From NCBI GenBank assembly GCA_019828545.1, contig JACVRA010000237.1:39270-103269 (forward strand): DNA of 64,000 nucleotides, read 5' to 3'. Source of the stretch: Paracamarosporium sp. OC-R06-R3 (taxonomy: Eukaryota > Ascomycota > Dothideomycetes > Pleosporales > Didymosphaeriaceae). The translations under genes were made by a program, and so were the position numbers. Of the stretch, positions 1 through 11,540 are shown in pieces. The number at the start of each line of letters is the position of its first letter. The first letter of the stretch is position 1. Under the pieces are notes generated by a model, which saw nothing but the letters and a program-made list of their open reading frames with translations, was not told where the DNA came from and did not search any database.

Positions 1-1955
1 CCTTACGGCCGGAGACTTTGAGTGCAGCGTAGGGCCTAACGGCATAAATAGGAAAGGAAGTGGGTGTTGCAACCGCTGTACAATCTGTCTACGATGGTTC
101 ACCTGCGAGTAGACTTTGTTATGATATTCCCCCGAATGAGCCTTCTATGTGGACGTACGAAAGCTTAAAGCGTGTCTTGAGATTGTTAGACTTGGCGCCA
201 AGATTATTGTGGACAACTCAAGGATCACACGAAGACAGCCAGAGATGTAAGTAAAATAAAAGCAATTCTACTGTGATTTTGTAGCTAGGAAGGTAAAGCT
301 GGCACTGATGCTCTGCTTTACTAGGTTAGAAGGAAACTGATAAGGATCGAAGCGTTACGATATGACCCTATCAGCGCAACGGAACGACCACACAAGTAGG
401 CATTATGGATGAAGTGATAGCTTGACTGTGAGATGGAGCATTGTTGAATGTAGTAGAAGAAATCGTAAAATTCGTTTTAGTTAATTGTTTGGTTATTGTT
501 TGTTGACTATTGTATAGAAATCCAACTGACTAGATCTATTGAATACAGTAGTGTAAACTTATCTTTCTAATATGTGAATCCCATCTTCTCGTAATCTTAT
601 CTGTAGAATCTGTACAATTCGGCTAGAGACACGCGAAATATTTGTGGGAAGAGTTGATAGTATGCATTTGAGATAGTTGAGTAGATGGATTGGTCTACCA
701 GTCTGTGGCAATGTAGTATGTTCCATCCACGATCCTTGAACTCGGACGGGTCAACATTCTAGGATTAGAAAGATTCTGCTGCACTGCTGAGAAAGCCTCC
801 AGTGGTGTTCATTGATCTAAAATCCAGTCAGAATTTTGGTTAGGAGTAGAACGTTACTATTTCATAGCTTGATCCATGAACTAGAGACTACCTAGTATCA
901 GCGCATCTGTAAGCGCTCGGCACCACCAGGTGACATACTATGATGGATGATTATATTGTTGATCTTTATAGTGCGAACAAGCCCCTTCACGAGAAGCACC
1001 TTATCTAAGTATAACCAAACTGTTAGGACTGATGGTCTTTCATATACTAGCGTGGATAGATTAGGCTTGCAGTGGCGGATGCTTTGACAATGCCGTTAGC
1101 AAACCTATTGAATTGATCACATTGGCGAAGTGTCTCGTTCTGGCTCGGGAACCATTTGCCGGTCGGAGTCTCCAAATCGCTCGCATGTATACTGATCGTA
1201 CATAACTAGTGTACTGTAGGATTGAAGACACTGTGAAGATTTAATGCTGGCGCTCCAACAATGATCCCCTCGAACAGTTCTGGGTTGCTCGGCGCAGCTT
1301 TAAATCTTTGATAGACACCCTGTTAGCATGCGAGGAGGCACAACTTCTACAGCGGTGTGCTTCATCGATACGCCATCAACTTGCTTTAGGACGTCTTTTT
1401 TGATAACAATGGCAGCTTAGAATAGGCACTAGACCAAATCTCTACATACAAACTTCCAGCTAATGAAGAAAGGCTATGCTAGTTAAAACGATCCATGTGG
1501 GACTTGGAGAAGGAGTAATTATAGGATATAGCTCTGATTGGTTACGAATGTATACTTTGCAATATGATTCGAAGATATATAGCATAAGAAACGAAGGGTT
1601 TTTTATCGGCATCTAGGCGGAAGGTTGTAGAAAGGCTTTATAATTACAATTTGGCGTTAGTTTCGTCATAAACCTTTCGTGTAGGCTGCGCTTGTGGGCC
1701 TTGTGCGGATGTTTTATGGATAGGTATTTCCGTGTGACATCTTAGAGAGCATAAAGTCATTGGACTTTTCCACTAGATTATTTATTTATGTTTCGAGGGC
1801 GCTCAGGATGTGTTCTGCCATACCCGGGACCTTTCGTAGTATATAGCGTCACTCTCTTGCCAATAACTCCAACCAATGATTGTAGAAGACTAACATGAGT
1901 CATATCAAAATTTTTGTAAATGAGCGTGAGGCATGTTCCAAGTACGAGCTATCCA
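1..1955. other. Left-edge region with no supported gene
   Basis: No reading frame above 75 codons, no recognisable protein family and no tRNA-like structure was seen on either strand. Base composition is moderately AT-rich without the extreme TA bias found at the right edge. It probably holds intergenic DNA and the 3' flank of the membrane-protein gene that ends at 1956. Confidence 0.6.
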
Positions 1956-3257
1956 CTACTTCCTGTGTAAGGTTTCCTGACTTCCCGTCTCAGAATGCGA
2001 GAGCGTATCATCGCGAAGCAAGAAGTCATCTAGCGACTGTCCTGGCTTCGGATTTGATAAAGTTCCAAAGCTCATATCTTTCGTGCCAACTGTACTTGGA
2101 CGTGGGTCCATTTGGATAGCAATTGACGGTGTTTCGCCCGAGCTGTGCTCCTTTGAATGTCCTCGACGGCTGCGAGCATCTGTACTTTGCGGTATTGAAG
2201 ATCCAGTACCATAGTTGCTTGTGTAGGTCTTTACCCTAGAGATAGCGGCGTCAAGGAGCGTGTTGAGTGCCGGTAGAGAAGCGACTACAACACCAAAGGT
2301 GATGTCGATGTAATTCCAAACATAGATCTCGTAATATTGCCACGTTATGTCGTCAAGATAATTGGTGATGATGCGATTTCGCAGTATGGAGGCAATAGTC
2401 GACATGCCCCCGAGTGCGAATATTGAGGTGATGCGTAGCTTCTTCTGCCAGGGTATACGAAGGCGAAGGACGATGGTGATGGGGACGCAGAGAAGGGTGA
2501 CGTCGGTGATAATGTGTACAATGCGGCCTTGAAGACTGATCGCTTTGGCATCGAGACACTTGATCTGTCGCGGGTCTTTCATCTGGCCAATGTAAATGAG
2601 CGAGTAGCGCGAAGGGACTGGAGTGCACTGAAATGCTTCCAAGCAGACGTTGAGTGGAAGCAAAATGACAAAGAGACCGATGAAAATGTAGTGTGTTCTC
2701 ATCCAACGCTCGCTCGCCAGTCCAGTTATTCGTCTGTTTGATAGGGCAATGCTGAGTTTGACGGAGAAGACGCAGAAGTAGAAGACCCACTGCTGGCTCT
2801 GAGCGGCTCGCATATACCAATACATCTCATTGTAGGTGCAGTCGTAGATGTGCTTTCCTAGGCATCCTTTGGTATGGGAGACCGCGCTGAGGGACAAGTA
2901 AACAAGAGCACCAATCTGTGGGATTCAGCTGGAAATTACTACAACGCAGAATTCTCAACTACTTACAGCCCCGGGTATGATCATCCAGTCATCGAGACCA
3001 AATTTCCTTGTCCTAAAGAGCCTTGTCCATAGTCGCACGGTAGTAAATAGTAGGATAAAGAAGATAGAGAACCCTTCTCCGACGCTGAGCGACGGACCAC
3101 GAGTTTCGAACTTGTAGTCTTCAGGCCGTGGAGGGCCAAAGGGTTGAGAAGCATTCGGGTTTAACTGCGATGGCGCGATAATGACCATCGCACGTCGTAT
3201 CCAAGCGTCTGACTGACTATTTGGGGCATGCCCCATAAGAGCTGAATGGTTCGACAT
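1956..3257 (-). CDS. PTH11-like / fungal rhodopsin-domain integral membrane protein
   Basis: Two exons, 2967-3257 and 1956-2915, joined across a 51 bp intron (GTAAGT...CACAG, 2916-2966), give 416 aa. The protein has an extracellular N-terminus, then about seven hydrophobic segments. The motif FGLDDWMIIPGA after TM1-2 is typical of the fungal rhodopsin-like (Pfam Rhodopsin fungal) family of plasma-membrane proteins, many of them PTH11-type receptors. A CFEM domain is not seen. The last about 90 residues are hydrophilic and rich in Ser, Thr and His, like a cytoplasmic tail. The start is the first ATG of the open frame. It is divergent from the transporter at 3963 and is probably a flanking gene rather than a pathway enzyme. 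The ligand cannot be read from the sequence. Confidence 0.85.
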
Positions 3258-3962
3258 GAGGATTCGTATTCGACATGTCGTTAAGAAACGCCCCTATCTG
3301 TCCGAAATCTTCTTGTTCAGGGTGGGCGAGTCTTGTCTTTCTAGACGCCCCAGGAAAGGTTGGTTGGGGGCGAAGCTGACATTCCAATATAACGTGGGAT
3401 CGAAATTTCAGCCGTTACAGAACATATGGAGATGCCGATCCTGTGATTCGGTCCCTGTCCATTGGTGACCGTAGCATCCCTGTTGGGGGCTGAATTCCAG
3501 GTGCATGCGGCATGCGCCGGAGTTTATTACCGTAGAGATTTTCTCACAAGGGCTGACCGGGGAGGCTGGTGGCTAATCAGAAAACAGGACAAGGCGTAAA
3601 AGTGGCTCTCTATGATGATGGAAAGGTAGTGATTGGTGCTTAGCTCAGCCTTTATGAGAAAATCTCTACGGTAGGTGAATGCCTATTTCGGCGCTGGTCT
3701 CCGTCCTGCCCTGGCATTCTGCGCACCCATGCTTTTAATTGTTTTCGTGTCATCACCGCCAAGCAATGGGCGGTGTGTGTCTGGTATCGCCTCCCTGGGT
3801 ACACAGCACAACCCCTCCTTCCGGTTTAGCCCGATGCAGATGCCGATCAGCGTTCCGCGTTGGGAGAAAGCATCGTCTCAATGATACCACGAGTTTGATA
3901 GAACTCAACGGCGCCCCCCAAAAGACACTTTCTCGAGTTCTGCTCACTCCCCGCGATTGATC
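3258..3962. promoter_or_regulatory. Divergent intergenic promoter region
   Basis: This 705 bp gap lies between two divergently transcribed genes, so it must carry both promoters. No clear TATA box was found. It contains a perfect 19 bp inverted repeat (listed separately). Short open frames here have no recognisable product. Confidence 0.6.
3528..3673. repeat. Perfect 19 bp inverted repeat flanking a 108 bp core
   Basis: The left arm at 3528-3546 (TACCGTAGAGATTTTCTCA) is the exact reverse complement of the right arm at 3655-3673. No target-site duplication is evident. It could be a small foldback or MITE remnant, or a structural promoter element. Confidence 0.75.
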
Positions 3963-5558
3963 ATGGGCTTAAACGAGCATGGCCAACCTGAGACCGACAC
4001 AGTGGTGTGTATGACCTACGACGCTACGCGACCTTTGTGCTCACGGCGCACCAGGAATGGGATAGCGATAGCGACCCCGATAACCCGCTCAACTGGCCAA
4101 ACTCTCGCAAGTGGATCAACGTGGGCATCATCTCGAGCCAGGCCACACTGTCGCCAATTGCATCTACCATCTTAGCCATTGCTGCAGCAGCAATCGCAGA
4201 TGACTTCCATCTTACCGATTCGTATACCCCCGCGCTTCCTACGGGATTGTACGTTCTTGGGCTTGGACTCGGACCACTCGTTCTCGCACCGTGCTCGGAA
4301 CTATACGGTCGGAAAATTGTGTATATCTGCAGTCTGCTCGTGTTCACAGTCTTGAATGTGGGGTGCGCATTGGCCAACAACATCACTGCATTGTCCATCT
4401 TGAGGCTGCTGAGTGGGGTAGCTGGGTCTGCAGGGCCAAGTCTGGGAGCGGGAAGTATTGGCGACATGTTCGTCGTGGAAGAGCGTGGAAGAGCTCAATC
4501 ACTGTATTCTTTCGGGCCAGTTATGGGACCTGTCTTGGGAGGAGTGATTGGTGGCTTCGTTGTTGCTCGCACTCATGGATGGTCGTGGTTGATGTGGATT
4601 GTGGCTATCGCCTCAGGCATCATCACCATGCTGTCTGCACTGTTCCTGCGAGAGACATACAGGCCGTTTCTCCTCTCGCGGAAATACAGAGCCAGACAGA
4701 AAGAAACTTCTAGGATCGCTCTTACTACCACAGAGTCAATTAACGCGAGGGTACTAATTGGAAGAGCAATAGGAAGGCCGATCCGCCTGCTCTTCACATC
4801 TCCTATATGCGCATTTATGAGTATATACCTGTCTATGTTTGTTGCTCCATCAGCATTCTGTTCTGGTCACTGATGCTCCTAGGATCTATGGCATACTCTA
4901 CCTACACCTTATCACCATTCTGCTCTTGTTCGGCCCCACTGAGATGCATGGTCTCTTCACCTATCACTGGAAGGGTGGTACCACAGGGCTGGCCTATCTA
5001 GGAGCTGGTATTGGGAGCTTGATTGGGATGTTCATAACTGCCAAATTCATGAACGCTTCTTTTACTGCGGCCCTTCAGAGGCAAGAACAAAGGAGTGGTT
5101 CTTCACTTCCTACTCCTGAACTCAGACTACCATTCTTACAGTTGGGCATGGTCATCATTCCTGTGGGCTTGATAGTCTTCGCCTGGAGCGCTGCACGTAC
5201 GCACTGGATTGTCCCACTTCTAGGCGCATGTATCTTTGGCACAGGTATGCTGATGGCATACGTATGTATCCACACATACTTGGTTGACTGCTTTACGATA
5301 TGGTCGGCCAGTGCATTAGCTGCTGCCATTGTAACGCGATGCGTCATAACTAGCGCTTTTTGTGTTGTCGGGTTTGAGCTGTACGGGAAGTTGGGTTATG
5401 ACTGGTAAGTTGTCCTTCACTCTAAACTAGTAGTATCTTATATTGACATAGTAAGGGGCTCGATGTTGCTTGCTTTTCTCTGTATAGTCATGATACCTGT
5501 TCCATTCTACCTCCAACGATACGGCCCTCGGCTCCGGGAAAAGCAAATCAAGTTTTAA
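3963..5558 (+). CDS. MFS drug:H+ antiporter (DHA1-type, 12 TM)
   Basis: Four exons: 3963-4004, 4055-4830, 4883-5404, 5456-5558. Introns are 50, 52 and 51 bp and the product is 480 aa. The second intron uses GTCTAT...CCTAG, which restores the family stretch SIYLIYGILYL. The N-terminus carries the DHA1 signature DPDNPLNW before TM1. Motif A appears as ELYGRKIVY between TM2 and TM3, and the antiporter region GPVMGPVLGGVIGG lies in TM5. It should sit in the plasma membrane and export a small organic molecule. Sitting directly beside the citrate-type enzymes, it is a good candidate for exporting their acid product. Its 3' end overlaps the convergent dehydratase gene by 11 bp (5548-5558). The ATG at 3963 was chosen because the alternative downstream start lies inside the first intron. 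Confidence 0.88.
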
Positions 5559-6972
5559 GAGAAACGTCGACTGCCATGATATCAAATAGCTCGTCTATTA
5601 CCGCGTCATTTCGCTTAGTTAGATTGAGTAAATTCTCAATGGTCGCCAAAGAAAATGACCCTTTCCTCATGTTTGATTCAAACTTTTGAAGCACAAGATC
5701 TAGTGTTTCAGGATGCTTTGGATGACCGATAGGGAAGTGTACCACAACTTCCGCGAGGTCTTTTCCGTCTATCAGCTGAATTTTGATAGCATTCGCCCCA
5801 GAACGGATCTTTGGATTGAGGTAGTCTTGGGTGAATTGGTCGTCCTCTACAACGGTCATCTTCTCTCGCAAGCTTTCGACCCGGGAATCCCCTACCCATG
5901 GACTGTCGTCGTCGTAATCGCCACTTTCGACGAAAGAGCCCTTGATCAGTGTGACTGCAACAATGTATTGTAGACAGTGATCTCGATCGGCACGATTGCG
6001 TAGGGGACCGACCTTATCGATGATGGTCTTCGCAGCCGATTGTGTCCGGATTGTGAACGTCTTAATATCCTCGATCTTGATGTTTTCAGTCTTCATTGTT
6101 TCAGCGAGCTGCAGAGCTGCTTGTGCTGCGGAAATCGCATGCGCCTCTGCAGCAACTAACTTGAAGAAATGATACTCGATCACGAAACTACCGTATGCCC
6201 TTGGGAGCACAAAAGTGTTCCCCCCAAATAGTGCATCGTAGAAGCCCCATCGCGGAGTTGTTAGGACAGTTGGTGCGCCGGGCTGGCCGGCTCTAGCGAG
6301 CAAGCAGAGATTAACAGCGCGCGAGCAAGCATCTCCTGCTGCCCAACCTTTTCTCGGGCCTGCATTCGGTGCTTGTCGAAAAGTGCGAAGCGGGTGCCCG
6401 TCTTGCCATGCATGGCTCAAGGCACTGAGAGCTTGTTCTTTGTCCAGCTGCATTAAATGCGCAACAACAGCAGTAGATGCGATCTTGACAAGTATCGTAT
6501 GATCTAGACCGTGACCGTTGAATGCATTTTTGATCTGGAAAATGCCCTGTATCTCGTATGCTTTGATTTGTGCAGTAAGGACTTCCTTGAGCGTTATCGG
6601 CGCATGACTACGCGAGCACCATCCCGCAACAGCAAGAATGGCGCCCAGATTATCGCTGGGGTGACCCCATTCTGCTCCTGGATAGGCATCGTTGTGATCA
6701 AGGTACCGGATCAGGGAACCCAGGTCAAAAGCCCCTTTGACTGGGTCAAGTTCGAACATCGTGCCGGGTAGTTTGAAACCATTCGGGACTATCGTTCCGG
6801 AGACCACAGGTCCAACAAAGGAGCGCGCTTCTGCGGAATGCGCCAGTGTTTCTATGGCGCACCCTAATGAATCGAGAAGTGCAATGCGGGCCCGTTCGAA
6901 TGCCGAGGAAGAAGTGATTGGGATGTCGTAAACGTAGTCGATGATGTCGACAAGCACTTGATCGTACTGCAT
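5548..6972 (-). CDS. 2-methylcitrate / alkylcitrate dehydratase (PrpD family)
   Basis: A single exon gives 474 aa, close to the usual PrpD length. The start at 6972 (MQYDQVLVDIIDYVYDI) matches the family N-terminus; the open frame runs further upstream but that part looks non-coding. Family landmarks are all present: AEWGHPSDNLGAIL near residue 110, RKGWAAGDACSRAVNLCLLA near 220, and RADRDHCLQYIVAVTLIKG near 335. PrpD enzymes remove water from 2-methylcitrate to give 2-methylaconitate. Copies in secondary-metabolite clusters do the same to longer alkylcitrates. No mitochondrial targeting peptide is evident, unlike the housekeeping methylcitrate-cycle enzyme, which supports a cluster role. Its neighbours are a decarboxylase homologue (280 bp upstream, same strand) and a citrate-synthase-like gene. 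Function is by family; the chain length of the substrate is not readable. Confidence 0.88.
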   Translation of the reverse strand: MQYDQVLVDIIDYVYDIPITSSSAFERARIALLDSLGCAIETLAHSAEARSFVGPVVSGTIVPNGFKLPGTMFELDPVKGAFDLGSLIRYLDHNDAYPGAEWGHPSDNLGAILAVAGWCSRSHAPITLKEVLTAQIKAYEIQGIFQIKNAFNGHGLDHTILVKIASTAVVAHLMQLDKEQALSALSHAWQDGHPLRTFRQAPNAGPRKGWAAGDACSRAVNLCLLARAGQPGAPTVLTTPRWGFYDALFGGNTFVLPRAYGSFVIEYHFFKLVAAEAHAISAAQAALQLAETMKTENIKIEDIKTFTIRTQSAAKTIIDKVGPLRNRADRDHCLQYIVAVTLIKGSFVESGDYDDDSPWVGDSRVESLREKMTVVEDDQFTQDYLNPKIRSGANAIKIQLIDGKDLAEVVVHFPIGHPKHPETLDLVLQKFESNMRKGSFSLATIENLLNLTKRNDAVIDELFDIMAVDVSLKT

Positions 6973-7251
6973 GTTGAGCAGTAGAAAGTTGGCACTGAGT
7001 CCTGCTGACGGAGTGTGCAGGGTGGTATGATTTATAGAAATCCACCATCTATTTAGTCCGCGGGAGCAGCCGAGACAGGGGTTGAAGTGGGGTAGACATG
7101 CGCACCGTACGCATTCTGATGCGGTGCACCGAGTATTCAGACAACACAGCTTACATCTGACAGAAGCTATAGATTTGTGCAAGGTATCGTAAGCGCAACA
7201 GAAAGTTCCAATGATCTGGAGAGGTTCGACCATCCAACCATTTAGCGCTGC

Positions 7252-8730
7252 TCAGAAACCGGCCAGCGTCTTTGTCTGCGCACCCAGTAACTCTACCAGC
7301 TCGCTCAACTGCATACCTTTACCCAGATTCAAGACTAAATCCTCTATCCGGCCCCTGCTGCTATCCTTGAGCACAGTCTGTGTCAACGAGCGCCATTTCC
7401 TGACGATTTCCTCATTTGTCAACAACGGTTTCACGCCCCTAGGAGCTGGTACAAAGACCCTCACTTTGTCTTTTGTTGGATCCCTGAACACGATAGTCAT
7501 CTGCTGGAACCACATAGTCTGCTTGTCCTTGCTATATTCGAGGTTCTGCTCGATCCGGAATTTTCCCACCCAACTCCAGATCTCGTCGCGATCTAAGGAG
7601 GCAGGTGTAAATTGCTCCACAAGGACATTGCGGTCAACAATTTGACAGGCGGCTGCAAAAGCTGCACTCATCTGAGCAGCTGTACTCTCAACAGGTCGTA
7701 CAGGGGTCCATCCTCCTTTCTTGAAGGCTGGCTCGGACATCTCAACCACAATCTCTTCTATAGCATTGATATCTTGGAGTGCATCGGGATACTGTTCTTC
7801 GACCATGCGAACGCAGTCAATGGTGCCGTGAGTTGCTGCCATACTCGCGTAAGGCTTGACATTAATATTTTGCAGCTCCCAACTGCGTCCAAGGCCCTCA
7901 ATGATGCGCTCGGGGGTAGTTGGCGGATCTCGTGTGCCTCCATTGCCAAAGGTGGAAATGAACCCACCATATGGGGTCTCGAGGACACTGCGGATACCAG
8001 TGTATCCATTCGACACCATTAAGGCCGAGAAAAGTCCATTCCTAGCAGCGAACCCGTGCTGCATACGCTTGACCATGGAGCCATATTGCGCACTCATCAA
8101 ACCGCATGCCTGACTGCATGCAATGCCAATAGCTTCTTCGGTCTGTTTCACATCCAAGCCCATCGCCTTTGATACGGCTGCAGCTGCCGCAGCAGGACCA
8201 AAAACTGCTCCTGAGTGCCACCCCCGGGAAAGGATGTCCCCGCCCCATAGACCGAGCCCGATTCGAGGGCCCAATTCGTACCCAACAATTGCAGCAAGAA
8301 GGAACTGCGAGTCCGTCATCCCAGGATTATGGTGCTGCACCAGCGCGAGAAGCGCTGGCAGAATGACCGACGACGAATGTATAGGAGACTCTGCATGATA
8401 ATCATCCAACTCGAATGCCTGAATGAAGGACGAGTTCAGAAGTGCCGCAGCCAAGGGACTGACTTGCTATCAAATCATTAATGGTAAGATCTACGAAGGA
8501 ATCTCGTGTCGCCAAACCTTCTCCCAGCCCAAGATTGAACACTTGCCCGGTGATTCCATGGTGAGCACGGCTTCGGTTCCTATTTTCGACCATGGCAATT
8601 GAGATCCGATGATTGCACATGCCACACCGTCCAGGATGAGATATCTTGTCCTTGCTATGACGTCTTGCGGGATGTCAGAGAGCTGAAGAGCAGAAATCCA
8701 CTCACAGAGATCAGCTGTGATGGGCGCCAT
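7252..8730 (-). CDS. cis-Aconitate decarboxylase-like protein (MmgE/PrpD fold)
   Basis: Two exons, 8518-8730 and 7252-8466, with a 51 bp intron (GTTTGG...GATAG), give 475 aa. The join restores EKQVSPLAAALLN. It shares the MmgE/PrpD fold with the neighbouring dehydratase but belongs to a different branch. FELDDYHAESPIHSSS near residue 90, RIGLGLWGGDILSRGWHSGA and GLMSAQYGSMVKRMQHGFAA are signatures of the itaconate-forming cis-aconitate decarboxylase (CAD/IRG1) group. It is expected to decarboxylate an aconitate-type tricarboxylic acid, here probably an alkylaconitate, to an itaconate-type product. No targeting peptide is seen, which fits a cytosolic enzyme. The donor GTTTGG is weak, but the phase and family match support it. 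A dehydratase or isomerase role remains possible, because family members are hard to separate by eye. Confidence 0.85.
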
Positions 8731-9314
8731 GTTCCGGAGCTAGCCAAAGATGAAAGATAGACTTATCGATTTTGGAACAGCACACGGTTCAATGTCTGTC
8801 ATTCGAATTTTTGTTTGCCTTTTTACACTCAGTTTGTCGATCCAGCGGCTACACCGTATATGCAGGCGTGGTCGCGCATTCTGCATTTATGGATATTATG
8901 TCCGCTCGTGTAAGACAATCAGGCATTCGAGCCGGTCATGCATGCACGTGCTACCGGGAGGCTTGCGCTTTCAGCGGTGTGAGCCCTTGTTTCGGACTGA
9001 AATATTTACACGAAGGATCATCACCCTTGAAGACGGTTGGTTGTTAACGCATACACTAACAGGTAATCACGAAACTGTGCGGCTCATACAGCTCTGCACA
9101 CTATAGATAAGAATGCGCAAAAATGTGCACTTCTAAGCAACTGTGCCACGCTCGTGCAAAGTCATCGCTAACACTTTCCCTAATGGAGTTAGATAGCGTA
9201 GAACGCACAGTTCTAGGACTGTCCGAACTACGCGAATAGTTGAGAAGCTCTGGATTTCAATAATAGCGGACCAGACGTTTAAGACAAGTGTTGGAAGATA
9301 CTAAATGTGTTTCT
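8731..9314. promoter_or_regulatory. Divergent promoter between decarboxylase-like and citrate-synthase-like genes
   Basis: About 580 bp separate two divergent genes, so this is a shared bidirectional promoter. A 118-codon open frame on the plus strand (8750-9106) has no family resemblance and is treated as chance. No convincing TATA box was identified. Confidence 0.5.
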
Positions 9315-10951
9315 ATGGCCCACGTGTTACTCTTTAGCATTTCCCTCTCGATCCTGCCTACTCTAACCTACCTGACCCTATCCAACAGCGACATGGGCTT
9401 CAATATAAGACAGATATGTATGAGCGCTCTGTCTCTTTTACTGAAACTTCTGCGTCAACTTATCGGATACGTTCTATTCCACCTAGCACAATGGGTGTGG
9501 CACCCAAAGCTGTGGGTCATTGACCTGCGTACGTTCCGAGCCTACGGTGTGCAGATCGAAAAAAATGCCATACGTGCAACCGAATTCAAGAGGATGTCTC
9601 CGCTTGGCATAACAGCACGTGTGTCAGAGCATTGGACTCATGGACTCTCGGTACTTGACCCAGGATTCAAGAACACGGCAGTTCGACAGAGTTCCATCAC
9701 ATACATGTAACTTTTCAATGGCTTTGTCTTTTCAGAAACATACAGCTGACAATACACAGTGATGGAAAGCGAGGCACTCTTCAGTTTCGCCAATTTGACA
9801 TTGGCTATCTCTTCGCCCATCATGACTACGAAGACGTCGTGTATCTCCTAGTCTGGGGCCGTCTGCCAACCCCCGCGTTAAAAGCAAAGTTCCGGGCTCG
9901 CATAGCCAACCAGATGTCCCCATGCGACTCCGTAAAGCGCACAATCCAAGCATTTGATTCGAAAGCTCCAGCCTTCCTAATTGTAGCCGCAGGATTATCG
10001 GCATGGGCAGCAGCGCAACCCGAGAGTATCCCCGTGGCACGGGGCAAGTCCATATATGACAACGACAAACAAGCAATAGATGATGGTATCCATCGAAGTC
10101 TTGCTGCCTTTTCGACGGTGGTTGCAATGACCTATTGCCATCAAAACGGCGTCGTGTTCACAGACCGGATTCACCCCGATCTGTCGACCATCGAAAACAT
10201 GCTCGTCATGATGGGAAGAGTGGACTCCTTCGGTAACGCGAACGTGGATGATGTCCGTGTGCTGAACAAGATGTGGATCTTGTTTGCCGATCATGAGATG
10301 ACCAACTCCACGGCTGCTTTCCTGAACGCAGCGTCTACACTGAGCGATCCTATTTCAGCATGTGTTTCATCCGTCACATCTGGCAATGGACCCTTGCACG
10401 GTGGTGCGATCGACCTAACATATCAGCAGTTCAAGTCGATGGGGAGTAGGGAGGGTGCGCGAAGGTACATGACGGATGTGCGTATGAAGAAGTGCAGACT
10501 GATGGGTGTCGGTCATCGCATTTACAAGACTGTTGATCCGCGAATACAGCATCTCAGGTCTTTGATGGCTACCCTCGATGGAGAACTTTCGCAAAACACA
10601 TTGTTGGACATTGCGATGGAGATTGACCGCACCGTAGCAGGGGATCCGTACTTCACCACAAGAAATCTCAGCATCAACGCTGACTTGTATGGTTCTTTTA
10701 TCTACGCTGCCTTGTAAGTCCTGCAAGACAGACCTATACACGGCTGGCTGACAAAGAATGCAGAGGGTTCGATCCGAATATTTTCACTGCTCTGGCCATG
10801 ACAGCTCGTTGCGCAGGAATAATGGCTCACTGGAAGGAGAGCATGGGTGAGTTACTGGCATCCTTCATCTGTTTCTTCCTAACGCTCAACAGAATCACCC
10901 CCATGTTTGTGGAGGCCAAGACAGGTGTTCACTGGTACAGTGACGACATGA
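9315..10951 (+). CDS. Citrate-synthase-like enzyme (putative alkylcitrate synthase)
   Basis: Four exons: 9315-9706, 9760-10713, 10764-10846, 10893-10951 (495 aa; introns 53, 50 and 46 bp). It condenses an acyl-CoA with oxaloacetate. Catalytic residues are present: His in SGNGPLHGGAIDL, His in VGHRIYKTVDPR, and Asp in NADLYGSFIYAALGFDPN. The C-terminus ends in WRPRQVFTG, as in citrate synthases. The core starts near LWVIDLRTFRAYGVQI. About 70 residues before it are hydrophobic and unusual; an alternative ATG at 9393 in good context would shorten this extension, and a missed 5' exon is also possible. The mitochondrial targeting expected of primary citrate synthase is not obvious. Pairing with a PrpD dehydratase and an aconitate decarboxylase homologue indicates an alkylcitrate pathway rather than central metabolism. 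Confidence 0.88.
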
Positions 10952-11540
10952 AGAAACGCAAATAAGTCCGAGCGTTGCGCGCACGGCCGGCCCGTGCCAC
11001 ATGTACAATAAAGGCCATAGTTGCGGACTGTGGACGTGGGGGAGCCCCGATAAGGTAATGCCTACCTTGCGCCTGCTGTTCTTGTACGTGATCGTCCTCG
11101 CCGTTTTGGTTGTTCCCCGAGCATAGATTGCAAATTAACGTCGATTGGTCCGTCGGAGAACCCGAAAATGCTTTGTGTGACGATAAGCTCAGCTGACGCA
11201 TGGAGGGCAAAGCTTCGCATTCCGCGCAAACGGTGTGCAACGTGCCGGGTAAATGAAAACGATCAGAGTGGTTCGACTAGCGTCGATCTAGCGTGATGCC
11301 TGAAACTCAGGGTCGTACCGGGTCCTGCGGTCAGCCTGGCGGCCCACTTGTTGGGGCAACGCACTCTAAACGTATGCGACACCCTCGCCATTGTTTGATA
11401 CTCAGCTTCCGATTCGTTGCTCACAAGTCTTTGCCTCTGCTCTATAACTTCCACTAGAAAGGGCGATTTTGAAGATTTTGCCGCAAAAATCCGAGAACCT
11501 CTTGCGGGCGCCGTCCACATTCGAATGGAGCACGAGCACC
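10952..11540. other. Intergenic region, nothing recognised
   Basis: These 589 bp contain only short overlapping frames without family features. It serves as the 3' flank of the citrate-synthase-like gene and the promoter of the methyltransferase. Confidence 0.6.

Noticed and set aside
6973..7233. N-terminal extension of the PrpD dehydratase
   Set aside because: The extra 87 residues are Cys-rich, start from a weak context and lack a targeting-peptide pattern; the ATG at 6972 fits the family start.
8750..9106. 118-codon plus frame in the divergent promoter
   Set aside because: Cys/Arg-rich mixed composition with no domain, no splice logic and a location exactly in a bidirectional promoter.
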